Source of the DNA: Brevundimonas intermedia
GTDB lineage: Bacteria > Pseudomonadota > Alphaproteobacteria > Caulobacterales > Caulobacteraceae
Length of the DNA stretch: 64,000 bases
Direction: 5' to 3'
Assembly: GCF_004614235.1 (NCBI RefSeq)
Contig: NZ_SPVH01000006.1
Span: 62,001-126,000, forward strand
Shown: piece after piece, positions 17,494-27,584 of the stretch
Position numbering within the stretch: position 1 is the first letter of the stretch
Layout of the letters: each line of letters starts with the position of its first letter
Translations under genes and position numbers: made by a program
The notes under the pieces: generated by a model
The model's database searches: none
What the model was told of the DNA's origin: nothing
What the model saw: the letters and a program-made list of their open reading frames with translations, nothing else

Positions 17494-19731
17494 ATGTTCG
17501 ATATCAAACGCAAGACGATCGACTGGGCCGGACGCCCGCTGACCCTGGAAACGGGCCGCATCGCTCGCCAGGCCGACGGCGCCGTGCTGGCGACCTACGG
17601 CGAGACCGTGGTTCTGGCCACCGTCGTCTATGGCCGCTCGCCCAAGCCGGGCCTGGATTTCTTCCCCCTGACGGTCAACTACCAGGAAAAGACCTTCGCC
17701 GCCGGCAAGATTCCGGGCGGCTACTTCAAGCGTGAAGGCCGTCCGACCGAGAAGGAAACCCTGGTTTCCCGCCTGATCGACCGTCCGATCCGCCCCCTGT
17801 TCGTCAAGGGCTTCAAGAACGAGACCCAGGTCGTCGTGACCGTGCTGCAGCACGACATGGAGAACGATCCGGACATCGTCGGCCTGGTCGCCGCCTCGGC
17901 CGCCCTGACCATTTCGGGCGTGCCCTTCATGGGCCCCATCGGCGCCGCACGCGTCGGCCTGATCGACGGCGAGCTGGTGCTGAACCCGCATATCGACCTG
18001 ATCGCGACCTCGGAGCTGGACCTGGTGGTCGCCGGCACCCAGGACGCCCTGATGATGGTCGAATCCGAAGCCAAGGAGCTGTCGGAAGAGAAGATGCTCG
18101 AAGCCCTGATGTTCGCGCACGCGGGCATGCAGCCGGTGATCGACGCCATCATCGAACTGGCCGAACACGCCGCCAAGGAGCCCTTCGACTTCCAGGCCGA
18201 AGATCACTCGGGCGTCGTCGCCTCGATCAAGTCGCTGGTCGGCGAAGACATCAAGGCCGCCTACACCCACGCCGGCAAGTACGACCGCCGCTCGGGCGTC
18301 GACGCCGCCAAGAAGACCGCCGCCGCCAAGCTGGTGAAGACCGACGAGAACCCCGACGGCGTCGACGGCTCCAAGTTCTCGGCCGCCTTCAAGGAATGCG
18401 AAGCCGAAGTCCTGCGTCGCGACATCATCGAGAACGCGCACCGCGTCGACGGCCGCGCCCTCGACAAGGTTCGCGCCATCGTGTCGGAAGTCGGCGTCCT
18501 GCCGCGCACCCACGGTTCGGCCCTGTTCACGCGTGGGGAAACCCAGGCCCTGGTCGTCGCCACGCTCGGCACCGGCGAGGACGAGCAGTACATCGACAGC
18601 CTGTCGGGCACCTACAAAGAGAGCTTCCTGCTGCACTACAACTTCCCCCCCTATTCGGTGGGTGAAGCGGGCCGCATGGGTTCGCCCGGCCGTCGCGAGA
18701 TCGGTCACGGCAAGCTGGCCTGGCGCGCGGTTCGTCCGATGCTGCCGAGCAAGGAAGACTTCCCCTACACCATCCGTCTGGTCTCCGAGATCACCGAGTC
18801 GAACGGCTCGTCCTCGATGGCCACGGTCTGCGGCGCTTCGCTGGCTCTGATGGATGCGGGCGTTCCGCTGATCCGTCCGGTCTCGGGCATCGCCATGGGC
18901 CTGATCCTGGAGCCGTCGGGCGAGTTCGCCATCCTGTCGGACATCCTGGGTGACGAAGATCACCTGGGCGACATGGACTTCAAGGTCGCCGGCACGTCGG
19001 AAGGCATCACCAGCCTTCAGATGGACATCAAGGTCGCCGGCATCACCAAGGAGATCATGAAGCAGGCTCTGACTCAGGCTTCGGCCGGTCGCCTCCACAT
19101 CCTGGACGAGATGTCCAAAGCCATGGACGCGCCGCGCACCGAACTGGGCGAGCACGCTCCCAAGATCGAAACGGTCAAGATCCCGGTCGACAAGATCCGT
19201 GAAGTGATCGGTTCGGGCGGCAAGGTCATTCGCGAGATCGTCGAGAAGACCGGCGCTAAGATCGACATCGGCGATGACGGCACCATCAAGGTCGCCGCCA
19301 ACGACCAGGAGAAGATCGACGCCGCCAAGGCCTGGATCCAGTCCATCGCCTCGGAGCCGGAAGTCGGAACCATCTACTCCGGCAAGGTCGTCAAGGTCGT
19401 CGATTTCGGCGCCTTCGTGAACTTCTTCGGCGCCAAGGACGGCCTGGTCCACGTGTCCCAGATCGCTCTGGAACGCGTCGCCAACCCGGCCGACGTCCTG
19501 TCGGAAGGTCAAGAAGTGAAGGTCAAGTTCCTGGGCTTCGACGATCGCGGCAAGACCAAGCTGTCGATGAAGATCGTCGATCAGACCACGGGTGAAGACC
19601 TGACCGACAAGATCAACGCCGAACGCGCCGAGCGTGGCGAAGAGCCTCTGTCGGACGACACCGGCGGCCGTCCCAAGCGCGAAGGCGGCGGTGATCGTGG
19701 TGGCGATCGCGGACGTCGTCGTCGCGACTAA
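17494..19731 (+). CDS. pnp: Polyribonucleotide nucleotidyltransferase
   Basis: PNPase degrades RNA 3' to 5' by phosphorolysis and is a core degradosome component. The 745 residues hold two RNase PH domains (the second with [19 protein letters not shown] and the FEATURE-like phosphate site region), an all-alpha linker, a KH domain with [14 protein letters not shown] near residue 570 and an S1 domain with [16 protein letters not shown]. The tail is Gly/Arg-rich ([18 protein letters not shown]), a plausible RNA- or RNase E-binding extension. A perfect terminator follows 25 bases after the stop. Confidence 0.97.
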   Translation: MFDIKRKTIDWAGRPLTLETGRIARQADGAVLATYGETVVLATVVYGRSPKPGLDFFPLTVNYQEKTFAAGKIPGGYFKREGRPTEKETLVSRLIDRPIRPLFVKGFKNETQVVVTVLQHDMENDPDIVGLVAASAALTISGVPFMGPIGAARVGLIDGELVLNPHIDLIATSELDLVVAGTQDALMMVESEAKELSEEKMLEALMFAHAGMQPVIDAIIELAEHAAKEPFDFQAEDHSGVVASIKSLVGEDIKAAYTHAGKYDRRSGVDAAKKTAAAKLVKTDENPDGVDGSKFSAAFKECEAEVLRRDIIENAHRVDGRALDKVRAIVSEVGVLPRTHGSALFTRGETQALVVATLGTGEDEQYIDSLSGTYKESFLLHYNFPPYSVGEAGRMGSPGRREIGHGKLAWRAVRPMLPSKEDFPYTIRLVSEITESNGSSSMATVCGASLALMDAGVPLIRPVSGIAMGLILEPSGEFAILSDILGDEDHLGDMDFKVAGTSEGITSLQMDIKVAGITKEIMKQALTQASAGRLHILDEMSKAMDAPRTELGEHAPKIETVKIPVDKIREVIGSGGKVIREIVEKTGAKIDIGDDGTIKVAANDQEKIDAAKAWIQSIASEPEVGTIYSGKVVKVVDFGAFVNFFGAKDGLVHVSQIALERVANPADVLSEGQEVKVKFLGFDDRGKTKLSMKIVDQTTGEDLTDKINAERAERGEEPLSDDTGGRPKREGGGDRGGDRGRRRRD

Positions 19732-19755
19732 GCGACCGCGTATCCAAGACTGATG

Positions 19756-19787
19756 AGGCCCGGCGGAGTGATCCGCCGGGCCTTTTT
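19756..19787 (+). terminator. Rho-independent terminator of pnp
   Basis: GGCCCGGCGGA and TCCGCCGGGCC form a perfect 11-base-pair stem with a GTGA loop, followed by TTTTT at 19783-19787. Confidence 0.93.
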
Positions 19788-19888
19788 CTTTGGCCGGCGT
19801 GCAGAGATCGGGGGCCTGTCTGGAATTTCACTTGCCGCGCCCGCGCCTGCGGTCTCCATTGCCCCATCCAATTTCGAGGGGCCGCTCC

Positions 19889-21721
19889 ATGTTCGATCGT
19901 CGTCGTCTTCTTCAGTCCGCCGCGCTGGGCGCCGGTTTCGTCGCCGTGGGCGGCCCCGCCTTCGCCCGACAGGCGTCCGCTGCTCAGGGCGACGCCGCCG
20001 CCCAGCTCAAGACCTTCATGGACGCCACGTTCGAGCAGACGTTGGACAAGAGCCCCGAGGTCGTCACCATGTTCGGCCTGGACAAGGGCGACCGCGCCGC
20101 CGCCAAGTCCAAACTGACCGCGCCCACCCGCGCAGAGGAAGACGACCAGCGCGCCTTCACCCGTCGCCAGCGCGCCGAACTGGCCCGGATCGACCGCACC
20201 AAACTGGATGCCCGCAACGCCAACTATTACGACAGTCTGGCCCAGAATCTGGACGGGGTGATCGCCACCTACGACATCCCCTATGGCCAGGGCGGATGGC
20301 CCAATCCGTACCGGGTCAGCCAGCAGGGCGGCGCCTATCAGTCCACGCCGGACTTCCTGGCCAATCAGCACACCATCGAAACGGCCGCCGACGCCGACGC
20401 CTATGTCGCGCGGGTCAACGCCTTCGCCGACGTGCTGCTGGCCGAGACGGACCGGGTGAAGGAGGAATATGCGCTGGGCGTCATTCCGCCCGACTTCATT
20501 CTGGCCAAGGCGATCCGCCAGCAGGACGGTTTCCTGTCGACCCCGGCGGCGACCTCGCCCCTGGTTCAGTCGGTCGTCGATCGCGCGCGCGCCAAGGGGC
20601 TGACCGGCGACTGGGGCGCACAGGTCGAACGTCTGGTGACCGAGCGGGTCTATCCGGCTCTCGCCGCCCAGAACGCGGTGCTGAAGGCCGCCCAGCCGAA
20701 CGCCGTGCACGAGGCCTCGGTGCGTCGCCTGCCGCAGGGCGAGCAGTATTACGCCAACAGTCTGCACTACATCACCACGACCCGGCTGACGGCCGACGAG
20801 ATCCACCGCACCGGCGTCGAACAGATGGCCGATCTGACGGCGCGCGCCGATGTGCTGCTGAAGGCGCAAGGGTTGACGCAGGGCTCGGTCGCCGAGCGGA
20901 TCAAGGCCCTGGGGGACGATCCGAAATACGTCTACGCCAACACCGACGCCGGCAAGGCCGAGTTGATCGACAAGCTGAACGCCCAGATGGCCGACATGCA
21001 GGCGCGGCTGCCGAACGCCTTTGGCCGGTTGCCCAAGGCCAAGGTCGAGATCAAACGCGTCCCGCCCGAGATCGAGGCCGGCGCGCCGATGGGCTACTAC
21101 AACTCGCCCAGCCTGGATGGGACGAGGCCCGGCATCTACTGGATCAATCTGAAGGACACGGCGGAATGGCCGTCGTGGACCCTGCCGACCCTGACCTATC
21201 ACGAGGCTGCGCCGGGCCATCACCTCCAGATCAGCCTGCAGCAGGAGAGCGAGTCCGCGCCCCTGTTGATGAACCTTCTGGGCTTCTCCAGCTATGTCGA
21301 GGGCTGGGGTCTGTACGCCGAGCAGCTGGCCGACGAGATGGGCGCCTATGAGAACGACGCGGCAGGACAGATCGGTTACATTCAATCGCTGATGTTCCGC
21401 GCCGCCCGCCTGGTGGTCGACACTGGCATCCATTCCAAGGGCTGGAGCCGTGAGGAGGGCATCCGCTACATGATGGAGGCTTACGGCGATCAGGAGGGCG
21501 CGGCGACATCGGAGGTCGAACGCTATTGCGGCTGGCCCGGCCAGGCCTGCGCCTACAAGGTCGGACACAACGAATGGGTCCGCCTGCGCGAGAAGGCCAA
21601 GACGACACTGGGGCCGAAGTTCGACATCAAGGGCTTCCACGACACCGCCCTGGCCGCCGGCGGCGTGCCGTTGTCGGTGCTGGAGCGGATCGTGGACGGC
21701 TGGGTCGCGACGCAGGCGTGA
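19889..21721 (+). CDS. DUF885 family putative metallopeptidase, secreted (first of pair)
   Basis: The 610-residue protein starts at ATG 19889 (MFDRRRLLQSAALGAGF) with a twin-arginine-type signal peptide ending near GGPAFA. The C-terminal half has TYHEAAPGHHLQ near residue 435, the family HE..PGHH motif thought to bind zinc, plus the late EVERYCGWPGQACAYKVGH block. DUF885 proteins are predicted peptidases, but substrates are unknown. It is followed 79 bases later by a paralogue with the same architecture. An upstream in-frame start at 19790 would overlap the pnp terminator and is rejected. Confidence 0.88.
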   Translation: MFDRRRLLQSAALGAGFVAVGGPAFARQASAAQGDAAAQLKTFMDATFEQTLDKSPEVVTMFGLDKGDRAAAKSKLTAPTRAEEDDQRAFTRRQRAELARIDRTKLDARNANYYDSLAQNLDGVIATYDIPYGQGGWPNPYRVSQQGGAYQSTPDFLANQHTIETAADADAYVARVNAFADVLLAETDRVKEEYALGVIPPDFILAKAIRQQDGFLSTPAATSPLVQSVVDRARAKGLTGDWGAQVERLVTERVYPALAAQNAVLKAAQPNAVHEASVRRLPQGEQYYANSLHYITTTRLTADEIHRTGVEQMADLTARADVLLKAQGLTQGSVAERIKALGDDPKYVYANTDAGKAELIDKLNAQMADMQARLPNAFGRLPKAKVEIKRVPPEIEAGAPMGYYNSPSLDGTRPGIYWINLKDTAEWPSWTLPTLTYHEAAPGHHLQISLQQESESAPLLMNLLGFSSYVEGWGLYAEQLADEMGAYENDAAGQIGYIQSLMFRAARLVVDTGIHSKGWSREEGIRYMMEAYGDQEGAATSEVERYCGWPGQACAYKVGHNEWVRLREKAKTTLGPKFDIKGFHDTALAAGGVPLSVLERIVDGWVATQA

Positions 21722-21800
21722 CCCACAGACCGTAGCGGGCCATAGTCGCAGATAAGCAGGGATGCGCCGGCGCGGCGCTCCCGTCACCGGAGTTCATCGC

Positions 21801-23603
21801 ATGATCGATCGTCGCCGCCTTCTGCTGACCGCCGCAGCCACAGCTGCAGTCGCGCCGTCCCTGGCTCAGGCCCAAGCCGCCGCGACCGATGCGGATGGGC
21901 GGCTGAACAGCCTGCTGGACGGCTGGTTCGAGGCGGACATCGAGGAGAACCCGGAGGGCGCGACGAACCTGGGTCTGGACCGGGGCGCGCGAGCAGGGCT
22001 GTCGTCCAGGCTCAGCGAGGCGGGACCGGACGCCATCCGCAAGGATCGCGCGAAGGCCGTAGACCGCTGGGGTCAGCTGAGCGGCTTCGATCAGGCCGGC
22101 CTGTCGCCGGCCGGGGCGCTGAACTACGCCATCGCCGCCTTCGGGGCGGAGACGGCGGCGCAGACGGCGCGCTTCGACTATGGGGCGGGGCCGGGTCGGC
22201 CGTCGCCCTATATCGTGACCCAGCTTTCGGGGGCCTATTTCAGCACGCCGGACTTCCTGGACAACCAGCATCGGATCGAGGACGCGGCGGGGGCAGACGC
22301 CTTCCTGTCGCGGCTGGAGGCCTTCTCGGGCGTGCTGGAGGGCGAGACGGCCAAGGTCCAGGAAGACGCCGGTCTGGGCGTGATCCCGCCGGACTTCATC
22401 ATTGACCGGATGCTGCCGCAGATCCGCACCCTGCGCGACACGCCCGCCGCCGACATGGCCATGCTGAAGTCGCTGGCGCGCAAGACGGGCGGGCTGAACT
22501 TGACCGGCTACGACGCCCGCGCCGCCGCCATCGTGGACCAGAAGATCAAGCCGGCCCTGAGCGCCCAGATCGCGGCGCTGGAGGCGTTACGCCCACGCGC
22601 GACCCATGACGCGGGGGTCTGGCGCCTGCCGGACGGCGAGGCCTTCTATGCCGCCGGGCTGAAGGCCAACACGACCACCACCCTGTCGGCCAAGGAGATT
22701 CACGCCCTGGGCCGCGAACAGGTCGCCGAGATCAGCGCCGAGATCGACGCCATCCTGAAGGCCCAGGGCTATACGCAAGGCACGGTCGGCGAACGCATTC
22801 AGGCCCTGAACAAGGAGCCGGCTCAGCTGTTCGCCAATACGGATGAGGGCAAGGCCGAACTGCTGGCCTGGCTGAACCAGCTGGTCGCCGATCTGGAGCC
22901 GAAACTGCCGCAGGTGTTCGGCCGCCTGCCCAAGTCCCACGTCGAGGTCCGGCGCGTGCCGGTGTCGATCCAGTCGGGCGCGCCGGGCGGCTATTACCAG
23001 GGACCGCCGCTGGATGGGTCGCGGCCGGGCGCCTATTACATCAACCTGCGCGACAGCGGGAACTGGCCGCGCTTCGCCCTGCCGACCCTGACCTATCACG
23101 AGGCGTCGCCGGGGCATCACCTGCAGGTGGCGCTTCAGCGCGAGTCCGGCGAGCTGCCGCAATGGCGCCGCGCGGGCGGCTTCTCGGCCTATAACGAGGG
23201 CTGGGCCCTGTATGCCGAGGCGGTGGCGGCCAACGATCTGGACGTCTATGCGGCCGATCCGCTGGGCCGGGTCGGCTTCCTGATGTCCTATCTTTTCCGG
23301 GCCGTGCGGCTGGTGGTGGACACCGGCCTGCATTCCGAGCGCTGGAGCCGCGAACAGGCGGTCGAATATATGGCGGCCTCGGGCGCCAAGCCGCTGGATG
23401 CGTCGAACAGCGAGATCAACCGCTACTGCGTCTGGCCCGGCCAGGCCTGTTCCTACAAGGTCGGCCACACCGTGATCGCCCGCCTGCGCGAACAGGCCGA
23501 GGCCAGGCCCGGATTCGACCTGCGCGCCTTCCACGACAAGGTGCTGGAGAATGGCTCCCTGCCCCTGGCGGTGCTGGAAAAGATTGTGAGTGGGAAAGCC
23601 TAG
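21801..23603 (+). CDS. DUF885 family putative metallopeptidase, secreted (second of pair)
   Basis: This 600-residue paralogue of the preceding gene starts at ATG 21801 (MIDRRRLLLTAAATAAV) with an RRR signal peptide ending in LAQAQAA. It shares YIVTQLSGAYFSTPDFLDNQH, TYHEASPGHHLQ and NRYCVWPGQACSYKVGHT with its neighbour. The zinc motif is intact in both copies, so both may be active with different specificities. An upstream ATG at 21762 adds 13 residues of unlikely sequence. Its stop overlaps that of the convergent reductase-like gene. Confidence 0.87.
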   Translation: MIDRRRLLLTAAATAAVAPSLAQAQAAATDADGRLNSLLDGWFEADIEENPEGATNLGLDRGARAGLSSRLSEAGPDAIRKDRAKAVDRWGQLSGFDQAGLSPAGALNYAIAAFGAETAAQTARFDYGAGPGRPSPYIVTQLSGAYFSTPDFLDNQHRIEDAAGADAFLSRLEAFSGVLEGETAKVQEDAGLGVIPPDFIIDRMLPQIRTLRDTPAADMAMLKSLARKTGGLNLTGYDARAAAIVDQKIKPALSAQIAALEALRPRATHDAGVWRLPDGEAFYAAGLKANTTTTLSAKEIHALGREQVAEISAEIDAILKAQGYTQGTVGERIQALNKEPAQLFANTDEGKAELLAWLNQLVADLEPKLPQVFGRLPKSHVEVRRVPVSIQSGAPGGYYQGPPLDGSRPGAYYINLRDSGNWPRFALPTLTYHEASPGHHLQVALQRESGELPQWRRAGGFSAYNEGWALYAEAVAANDLDVYAADPLGRVGFLMSYLFRAVRLVVDTGLHSERWSREQAVEYMAASGAKPLDASNSEINRYCVWPGQACSYKVGHTVIARLREQAEARPGFDLRAFHDKVLENGSLPLAVLEKIVSGKA

Positions 23604-24508
23604 TCGGCGACGGTCAGGCCGTCGGCCTGGCGCAGGCGGTTGTGGATGTCGGTGGCGGCGACGGCGGCCTCTGCGGTCGCCACGGCGATCTGGTTGAGGC
23701 CGCGCACGACGTCGCCGGCGGCGTAGAGGCCCGGCACGCTGGTCGTCTGGTGCAGATCGACCTCCAGCCGACCGTCGCCCGACAGGCGCGCGTCCAGACC
23801 CTTGGCCAGTTCGGCGTTCGGCGAAGTTCCGAGGGCGGAATAGACCAGATCGAAGGCGCGGGTCTGGCCGCCCCAGGTCAGGGCGGTCACGCGGTCCTGT
23901 TCCAGCTCCACCGCCTCCAGCGGCGCCAGGATCAGTTCGACGCCCAGCCTGTCCAGCTCGTCGCGGCGCGAGAGGGCGTCGGCGGAACCGATGTGGATCA
24001 GCGTCACCCGGTCGGAATAGGTGCGCATGAAGGCGGCTTCGCGCGCGCCCTTGTCGCTGTGGCCGATGACGGCGACCGCCTTGTCCGTGGCTTCATAGCC
24101 GTCGCAGATGGGGCAGACGCGGACCAGCGACCGTTGCACGGCGCGTTCCACGCCCGGCAGGTCGGGGTGATGATCGACGACACCGGTCGCCAGCAGCACG
24201 GCGCGGGCGTGGATGGCGCGGCCGTCCACCTGGGCGACGAAGCCGTCGCCGTCGCGGGCCAATGTCTCGACCCGGCCGGACATGACGACCGCCCCATATT
24301 CCTCGGCCTGTTCGCGCATTCGCTTCAGGATGTCCGAGCCGCCGATCCCTGCGGGAAAGCCCGGCATATTGTGGCTGACGGGAATCCAGCAGGCGCGCGG
24401 TTCGCCCGCGTCCACCACCAGGATCCGCCTGCGGAAGCGGCCGAGATAGGTCGCCGCCGTCAGACCGGCCGGACCCGCCCCGACGATCAGGACCTCCGGG
24501 TCGTTCAC
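23600..24508 (-). CDS. Thioredoxin-reductase-like FAD/NAD(P) oxidoreductase
   Basis: The 302-residue flavoprotein has an FAD motif VLIVGAGPAGLTAATYLGR at its start, a middle CPICDGYE motif, a second dinucleotide fold (AVAVIGHSDKGAREAAF) and the C-terminal LYAAGDVVRGLNQIAVA. CPICDG occupies the place of the redox CATC/CAVC pair of thioredoxin reductase, so it may be an active disulfide, but the GHSDKG loop deviates from the usual GGGNSA and the partner is unknown. The GTG at 24508 overlaps the upstream stop (GTGA); the 16 residues before it are weak. Confidence 0.8.
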   Translation of the reverse strand: MNDPEVLIVGAGPAGLTAATYLGRFRRRILVVDAGEPRACWIPVSHNMPGFPAGIGGSDILKRMREQAEEYGAVVMSGRVETLARDGDGFVAQVDGRAIHARAVLLATGVVDHHPDLPGVERAVQRSLVRVCPICDGYEATDKAVAVIGHSDKGAREAAFMRTYSDRVTLIHIGSADALSRRDELDRLGVELILAPLEAVELEQDRVTALTWGGQTRAFDLVYSALGTSPNAELAKGLDARLSGDGRLEVDLHQTTSVPGLYAAGDVVRGLNQIAVATAEAAVAATDIHNRLRQADGLTVAD

Positions 24509-25653
24509 CGCGTGCGCCAGGCGACGGGCCAAAGGTCGGAGCGCACGCCCGCGCATTGGCCCATCGTGCTTTCCTCCGTCAGGACGAAGCGGTCGCCGGT
24601 CCAGACCCAGGTCTGGGCCGAGCCGCAGTCGCCGATGCCGCGTCCCTTGGCGAAGGCCGACAGGGTGCGGGTCTTGGGATCATAGGCCCCGTTGACGGTG
24701 GAGTTGTCGGCCATGACTGGGTCGACGCCAGGGCCGGCCGTTCCGGCGAGGATCGCGGGGCGGGGGTCACGACCGCCCGGTCCCGTCAGATACCAGTTGT
24801 GGGTGACGTTATAGGCCCCGGCACCGCACGGCACGCCCCACAGTTCCGTGCGGGCGTCCAGCCGGGCGGACATGACCATGTCGCTGATCGCCGGCATGGC
24901 CGATTCCTTCAGGCAGGTTCCGACCTCGGTGCGGGTGCGAAGGGCGGCGGGCACCGTCTGGTTCACGTCGCCGAAGCCGGCCTGATCCACGGCCGGCGCG
25001 GGCGTGACCGTCGGCAAGGGCGGGGCGACCGGGACGGTGGCGGCGGGACGGTCGCCACGGCGGATCAGGGCTGTGGTCGTGTCGAGGCGGCCCTGTTTCT
25101 CGTCGATCCATAACAGGGCGGCAGCGGCCCCGTGCAGGGAGACGTCCTGCGTGGAGGCGCCGCGAATGGTCATCACCTTGCCCTGAGCCATGGCGTCGAT
25201 CGCAGCGCGGGCGTCGGTGCGGATTTCTCCAATCGGCGCTTCCGGTTCGCCCTCGGGGCTGAGCGTGGAGGCAAAGCCGCGACCGTCGATGGTCAGCGCG
25301 ATCTGGCCGGGGCCCTTGGCGTCGCCGTCGGGCCAATAGCCGAACAGGATCTGGGGTTGGGCGTCGCGGCCGGGGGCCAGGGTGATGCGGACCCAGCCGG
25401 CGGCGAACTCGGGCGCGAAGCCGAAGGCCCAGCAGGTTCCGTCATTGCCGCAGGTCGCGCTCCAGTCGCGGAACTGTTTCGTCTCGGCGCGGATCTGAAG
25501 CACGGGAGCAGAAGCGGCGGCGCCGGCCGTCGCAGGCATGGCGGCCTTGGGCGCAGCGGGCGCCTTGGCGGCGTCCTTGTCGCCGCAACCGGCGACGGCG
25601 AAGGCGGACAGGGCCAGGACGGAAAGCGCGACGCCGCGAGACAGGGTCTTCAT
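24505..25653 (-). CDS. DUF1176-like lipoprotein
   Basis: The 382-residue protein has a lipoprotein signal peptide with lipobox VAGC near residue 23 and an Ala/Pro-rich linker. The remainder resembles the DUF1176 family: KQFRDWSATCGNDGTCWAFG early, then SLHGAAAALLWIDEKQGR and the final FVLTEESTMGQCAGV. Several cysteine pairs suggest periplasmic disulfides. No function is known. It overlaps the downstream reductase-like gene by four bases and touches the upstream DUF2945 gene, forming a minus-strand operon. Confidence 0.75.
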   Translation of the reverse strand: MKTLSRGVALSVLALSAFAVAGCGDKDAAKAPAAPKAAMPATAGAAASAPVLQIRAETKQFRDWSATCGNDGTCWAFGFAPEFAAGWVRITLAPGRDAQPQILFGYWPDGDAKGPGQIALTIDGRGFASTLSPEGEPEAPIGEIRTDARAAIDAMAQGKVMTIRGASTQDVSLHGAAAALLWIDEKQGRLDTTTALIRRGDRPAATVPVAPPLPTVTPAPAVDQAGFGDVNQTVPAALRTRTEVGTCLKESAMPAISDMVMSARLDARTELWGVPCGAGAYNVTHNWYLTGPGGRDPRPAILAGTAGPGVDPVMADNSTVNGAYDPKTRTLSAFAKGRGIGDCGSAQTWVWTGDRFVLTEESTMGQCAGVRSDLWPVAWRTR

Positions 25654-25862
25654 GCCTTTTTCAACTCCGACGGCTTGTGCGCCGCGCGCGCGCCGGTCTT
25701 GGCGCTCTCGACGATATACTCGGGATTGTCAGGCGAAGCTGCGACCTTGTGGCCCTTGATGCGCGTTTCGGAGGTGACCTTCTTTACGACCTTGCCGGTC
25801 GTCGTGCCCTGGCTGTGGTCCCACTTTACGCGATCGCCGGCCTTGAACGTCTTGTCGGGCAT
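25650..25862 (-). CDS. DUF2945 (Tudor-like, HVA1 family) small protein
   Basis: The 70-residue protein has the family pattern [20 protein letters not shown] and [19 protein letters not shown], followed by AHKPSELKK. Related small basic proteins are found across bacteria and fungi as HVA1 or DUF2945; the fold is Tudor-like and the function is unknown. A GGGAG lies just upstream of the ATG. It overlaps the start of the lipoprotein gene by four bases. Confidence 0.82.
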   Translation of the reverse strand: MPDKTFKAGDRVKWDHSQGTTTGKVVKKVTSETRIKGHKVAASPDNPEYIVESAKTGARAAHKPSELKKA

Positions 25863-25993
25863 GGCTGCGCTCCCTGCTGTGTCGCTTCCTGTTCAGCGAT
25901 CAGCCTGCGCATCAGTTCCGCATCGATCACGGGCGGGACTTCGCAGAAGGTGACGATCCACCGATCGACCAGTTCACGTTCTTCTTTCGTCAT
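25826..25993 (-). CDS. Possible small protein overlapping the DUF2945 gene
   Basis: A 55-codon frame starts at ATG 25993 ([20 protein letters not shown]) and stops inside the DUF2945 gene, overlapping it by 37 bases in another frame. The acidic, helical-looking first 40 residues ([17 protein letters not shown]) look protein-like, while the overlapped end is probably incidental. It would be the first gene of the minus-strand operon. I do not recognise it. Confidence 0.4.
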   Translation of the reverse strand: MTKEERELVDRWIVTFCEVPPVIDAELMRRLIAEQEATQQGAQPCPTRRSRPAIA

Positions 25994-26170
25994 TCCATCG
26001 TCCGTCGCCGCCCTTGGGCCAAGGAGAAGCCCAGACCGGCCGAAGGGTTCAGCGTGGCGTCGAGGTTTTTCCGGGCGGGGTTAACGGACGGCGGGGTTTG
26101 CGTGGGCGCGCGGCCCCGCTATATCCCCGCCACGACATTCCTTCCCTACAGTCACAGGCGGACCGCACGC

Positions 26171-27391
26171 ATGGCCAAGATCAAGGTCGAAAACCCCATC
26201 GTCGACATCGACGGCGACGAAATGACCCGCATCATCTGGCAGATGATCAAGGACAAGCTGGTCTTCCCGTTCCTGGATCTCGAACTGGACTACTACGACC
26301 TGGGCATGGAGCACCGCGACGCCACCGACGACCAGGTGACGATCGACGCCGCCCACGCGATCCAGAAGCACGGCGTCGGCGTGAAATGCGCCACCATCAC
26401 GCCTGACGAGGCGCGCGTCGCCGAGTTCGGCCTGAAGAAGATGTGGAAGTCGCCCAACGGCACCATCCGCAACATCCTGGGCGGCGTCGTCTTCCGCGAG
26501 CCGATCATCTGCTCCAACGTGCCGCGCCTGGTTCCGGGCTGGACCCAGCCGATCGTCGTCGGCCGCCACGCCTTCGGCGACCAGTACAAGGCCACCGACT
26601 TCCTGATGCCCGGCCCCGGCACCCTGACGATCAAGTTCGTCGGTGAGGACGGCGCCGTGATCGAGCACGAAGTCTACAAGGCGCCGGGCGCCGGCGTGGC
26701 CATGGCCATGTACAACCAGGACGACTCGATCCGCGAGTTCGCCCACGCCTCGTTCGCCTATGGGCTGCAGCGCAACTATCCGGTCTATCTGTCGACCAAG
26801 AACACGATCCTGAAAGCCTACGACGGCCGCTTCAAGGACCTGTTCCAGGAAGTGTTCGACGCCCATTACGCCGCCGAGTTCAAGGCGCGCGGCCTGACCT
26901 ATGAGCACCGTCTCATCGACGACATGGTCGCGGCGGCCATGAAGTGGTCGGGCGGTTTCGTCTGGGCGTGCAAGAACTATGACGGCGACGTGCAGTCGGA
27001 CGTGGTGGCGCAGGGCTTCGGCTCGCTTGGCCTGATGACCTCGGTCCTGATGACGCCGGACGGCAAGGTGCTGGAGACGGAAGCCGCCCACGGCACCGTG
27101 ACCCGCCACTATCGCCAGCACCAGAAGGGCGAGGCCACCTCGACCAACTCGATCGCCTCGATCTTCGCCTGGACCCGCGGCTTCAAGCACCGCGCCAAGC
27201 TGGACGACAATGCGGCCCTGGCGACCTTCGCCGACACGCTGGAGAAGGTGGTCGTGGACACCGTCGAGAGCGGCCACATGACCAAGGATCTGGCGCTGCT
27301 GGTCGGCGATCAACAGGGCTGGCTGACCACCGAGGGCTTCCTCGACAAGGTCGCCGAGAACCTGAAGACCGCCCTGCCGGACGTCGGCTGA
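26171..27391 (+). CDS. icd: Isocitrate dehydrogenase (NADP+)
   Basis: The enzyme makes 2-oxoglutarate from isocitrate and NADPH. The sequence is of the eukaryote-like dimeric type II class: [17 protein letters not shown] at the start, [34 protein letters not shown] and the NADP-binding [16 protein letters not shown]. The ATG at 26171 gives 406 residues, normal for the class; the ORF can be extended upstream but the leader sequence is not conserved-looking. A palindromic repeat and a terminator follow. Confidence 0.97.
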   Translation: MAKIKVENPIVDIDGDEMTRIIWQMIKDKLVFPFLDLELDYYDLGMEHRDATDDQVTIDAAHAIQKHGVGVKCATITPDEARVAEFGLKKMWKSPNGTIRNILGGVVFREPIICSNVPRLVPGWTQPIVVGRHAFGDQYKATDFLMPGPGTLTIKFVGEDGAVIEHEVYKAPGAGVAMAMYNQDDSIREFAHASFAYGLQRNYPVYLSTKNTILKAYDGRFKDLFQEVFDAHYAAEFKARGLTYEHRLIDDMVAAAMKWSGGFVWACKNYDGDVQSDVVAQGFGSLGLMTSVLMTPDGKVLETEAAHGTVTRHYRQHQKGEATSTNSIASIFAWTRGFKHRAKLDDNAALATFADTLEKVVVDTVESGHMTKDLALLVGDQQGWLTTEGFLDKVAENLKTALPDVG

Positions 27392-27395
27392 GAGT

Positions 27396-27473
27396 AAGGG
27401 GGCGCCGGAAACGTCGCGAGGCGTCCGGCCCCCTCCACCGCTATGCGGTCCCCCTCCCCCGATGGGGGAGGAT
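27396..27473. repeat. Dispersed intergenic palindromic repeat, copy D, after icd
   Basis: The right half of the repeat family is present, with its 34-base core at 27428-27461 and hairpin ACCGC TAT GCGGT. The left arm is replaced by AGGGGGC..GCCGGA, pairing with TCCGG..CCCCCT. It sits between the icd stop and its terminator. Confidence 0.8.
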
Positions 27474-27527
27474 TGTCCGACCAAGCGTCCTGAAGTAGCC
27501 CGAAGGGCGATAGGACAAACAAGAATG

Positions 27528-27559
27528 AGCCCCCGTCGGAGCGATCCGGCGGGGCTTTT
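27528..27559 (+). terminator. Rho-independent terminator downstream of icd
   Basis: AGCCCC pairs with GGGGCT and, after a bulged C, GTCGGA pairs with TCCGGC around a GCGA (GNRA-type) tetraloop, followed by TTT. Confidence 0.88.
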
Positions 27560-27584
27560 CGTTGTGTGATCGGCCGGGGCGTGC

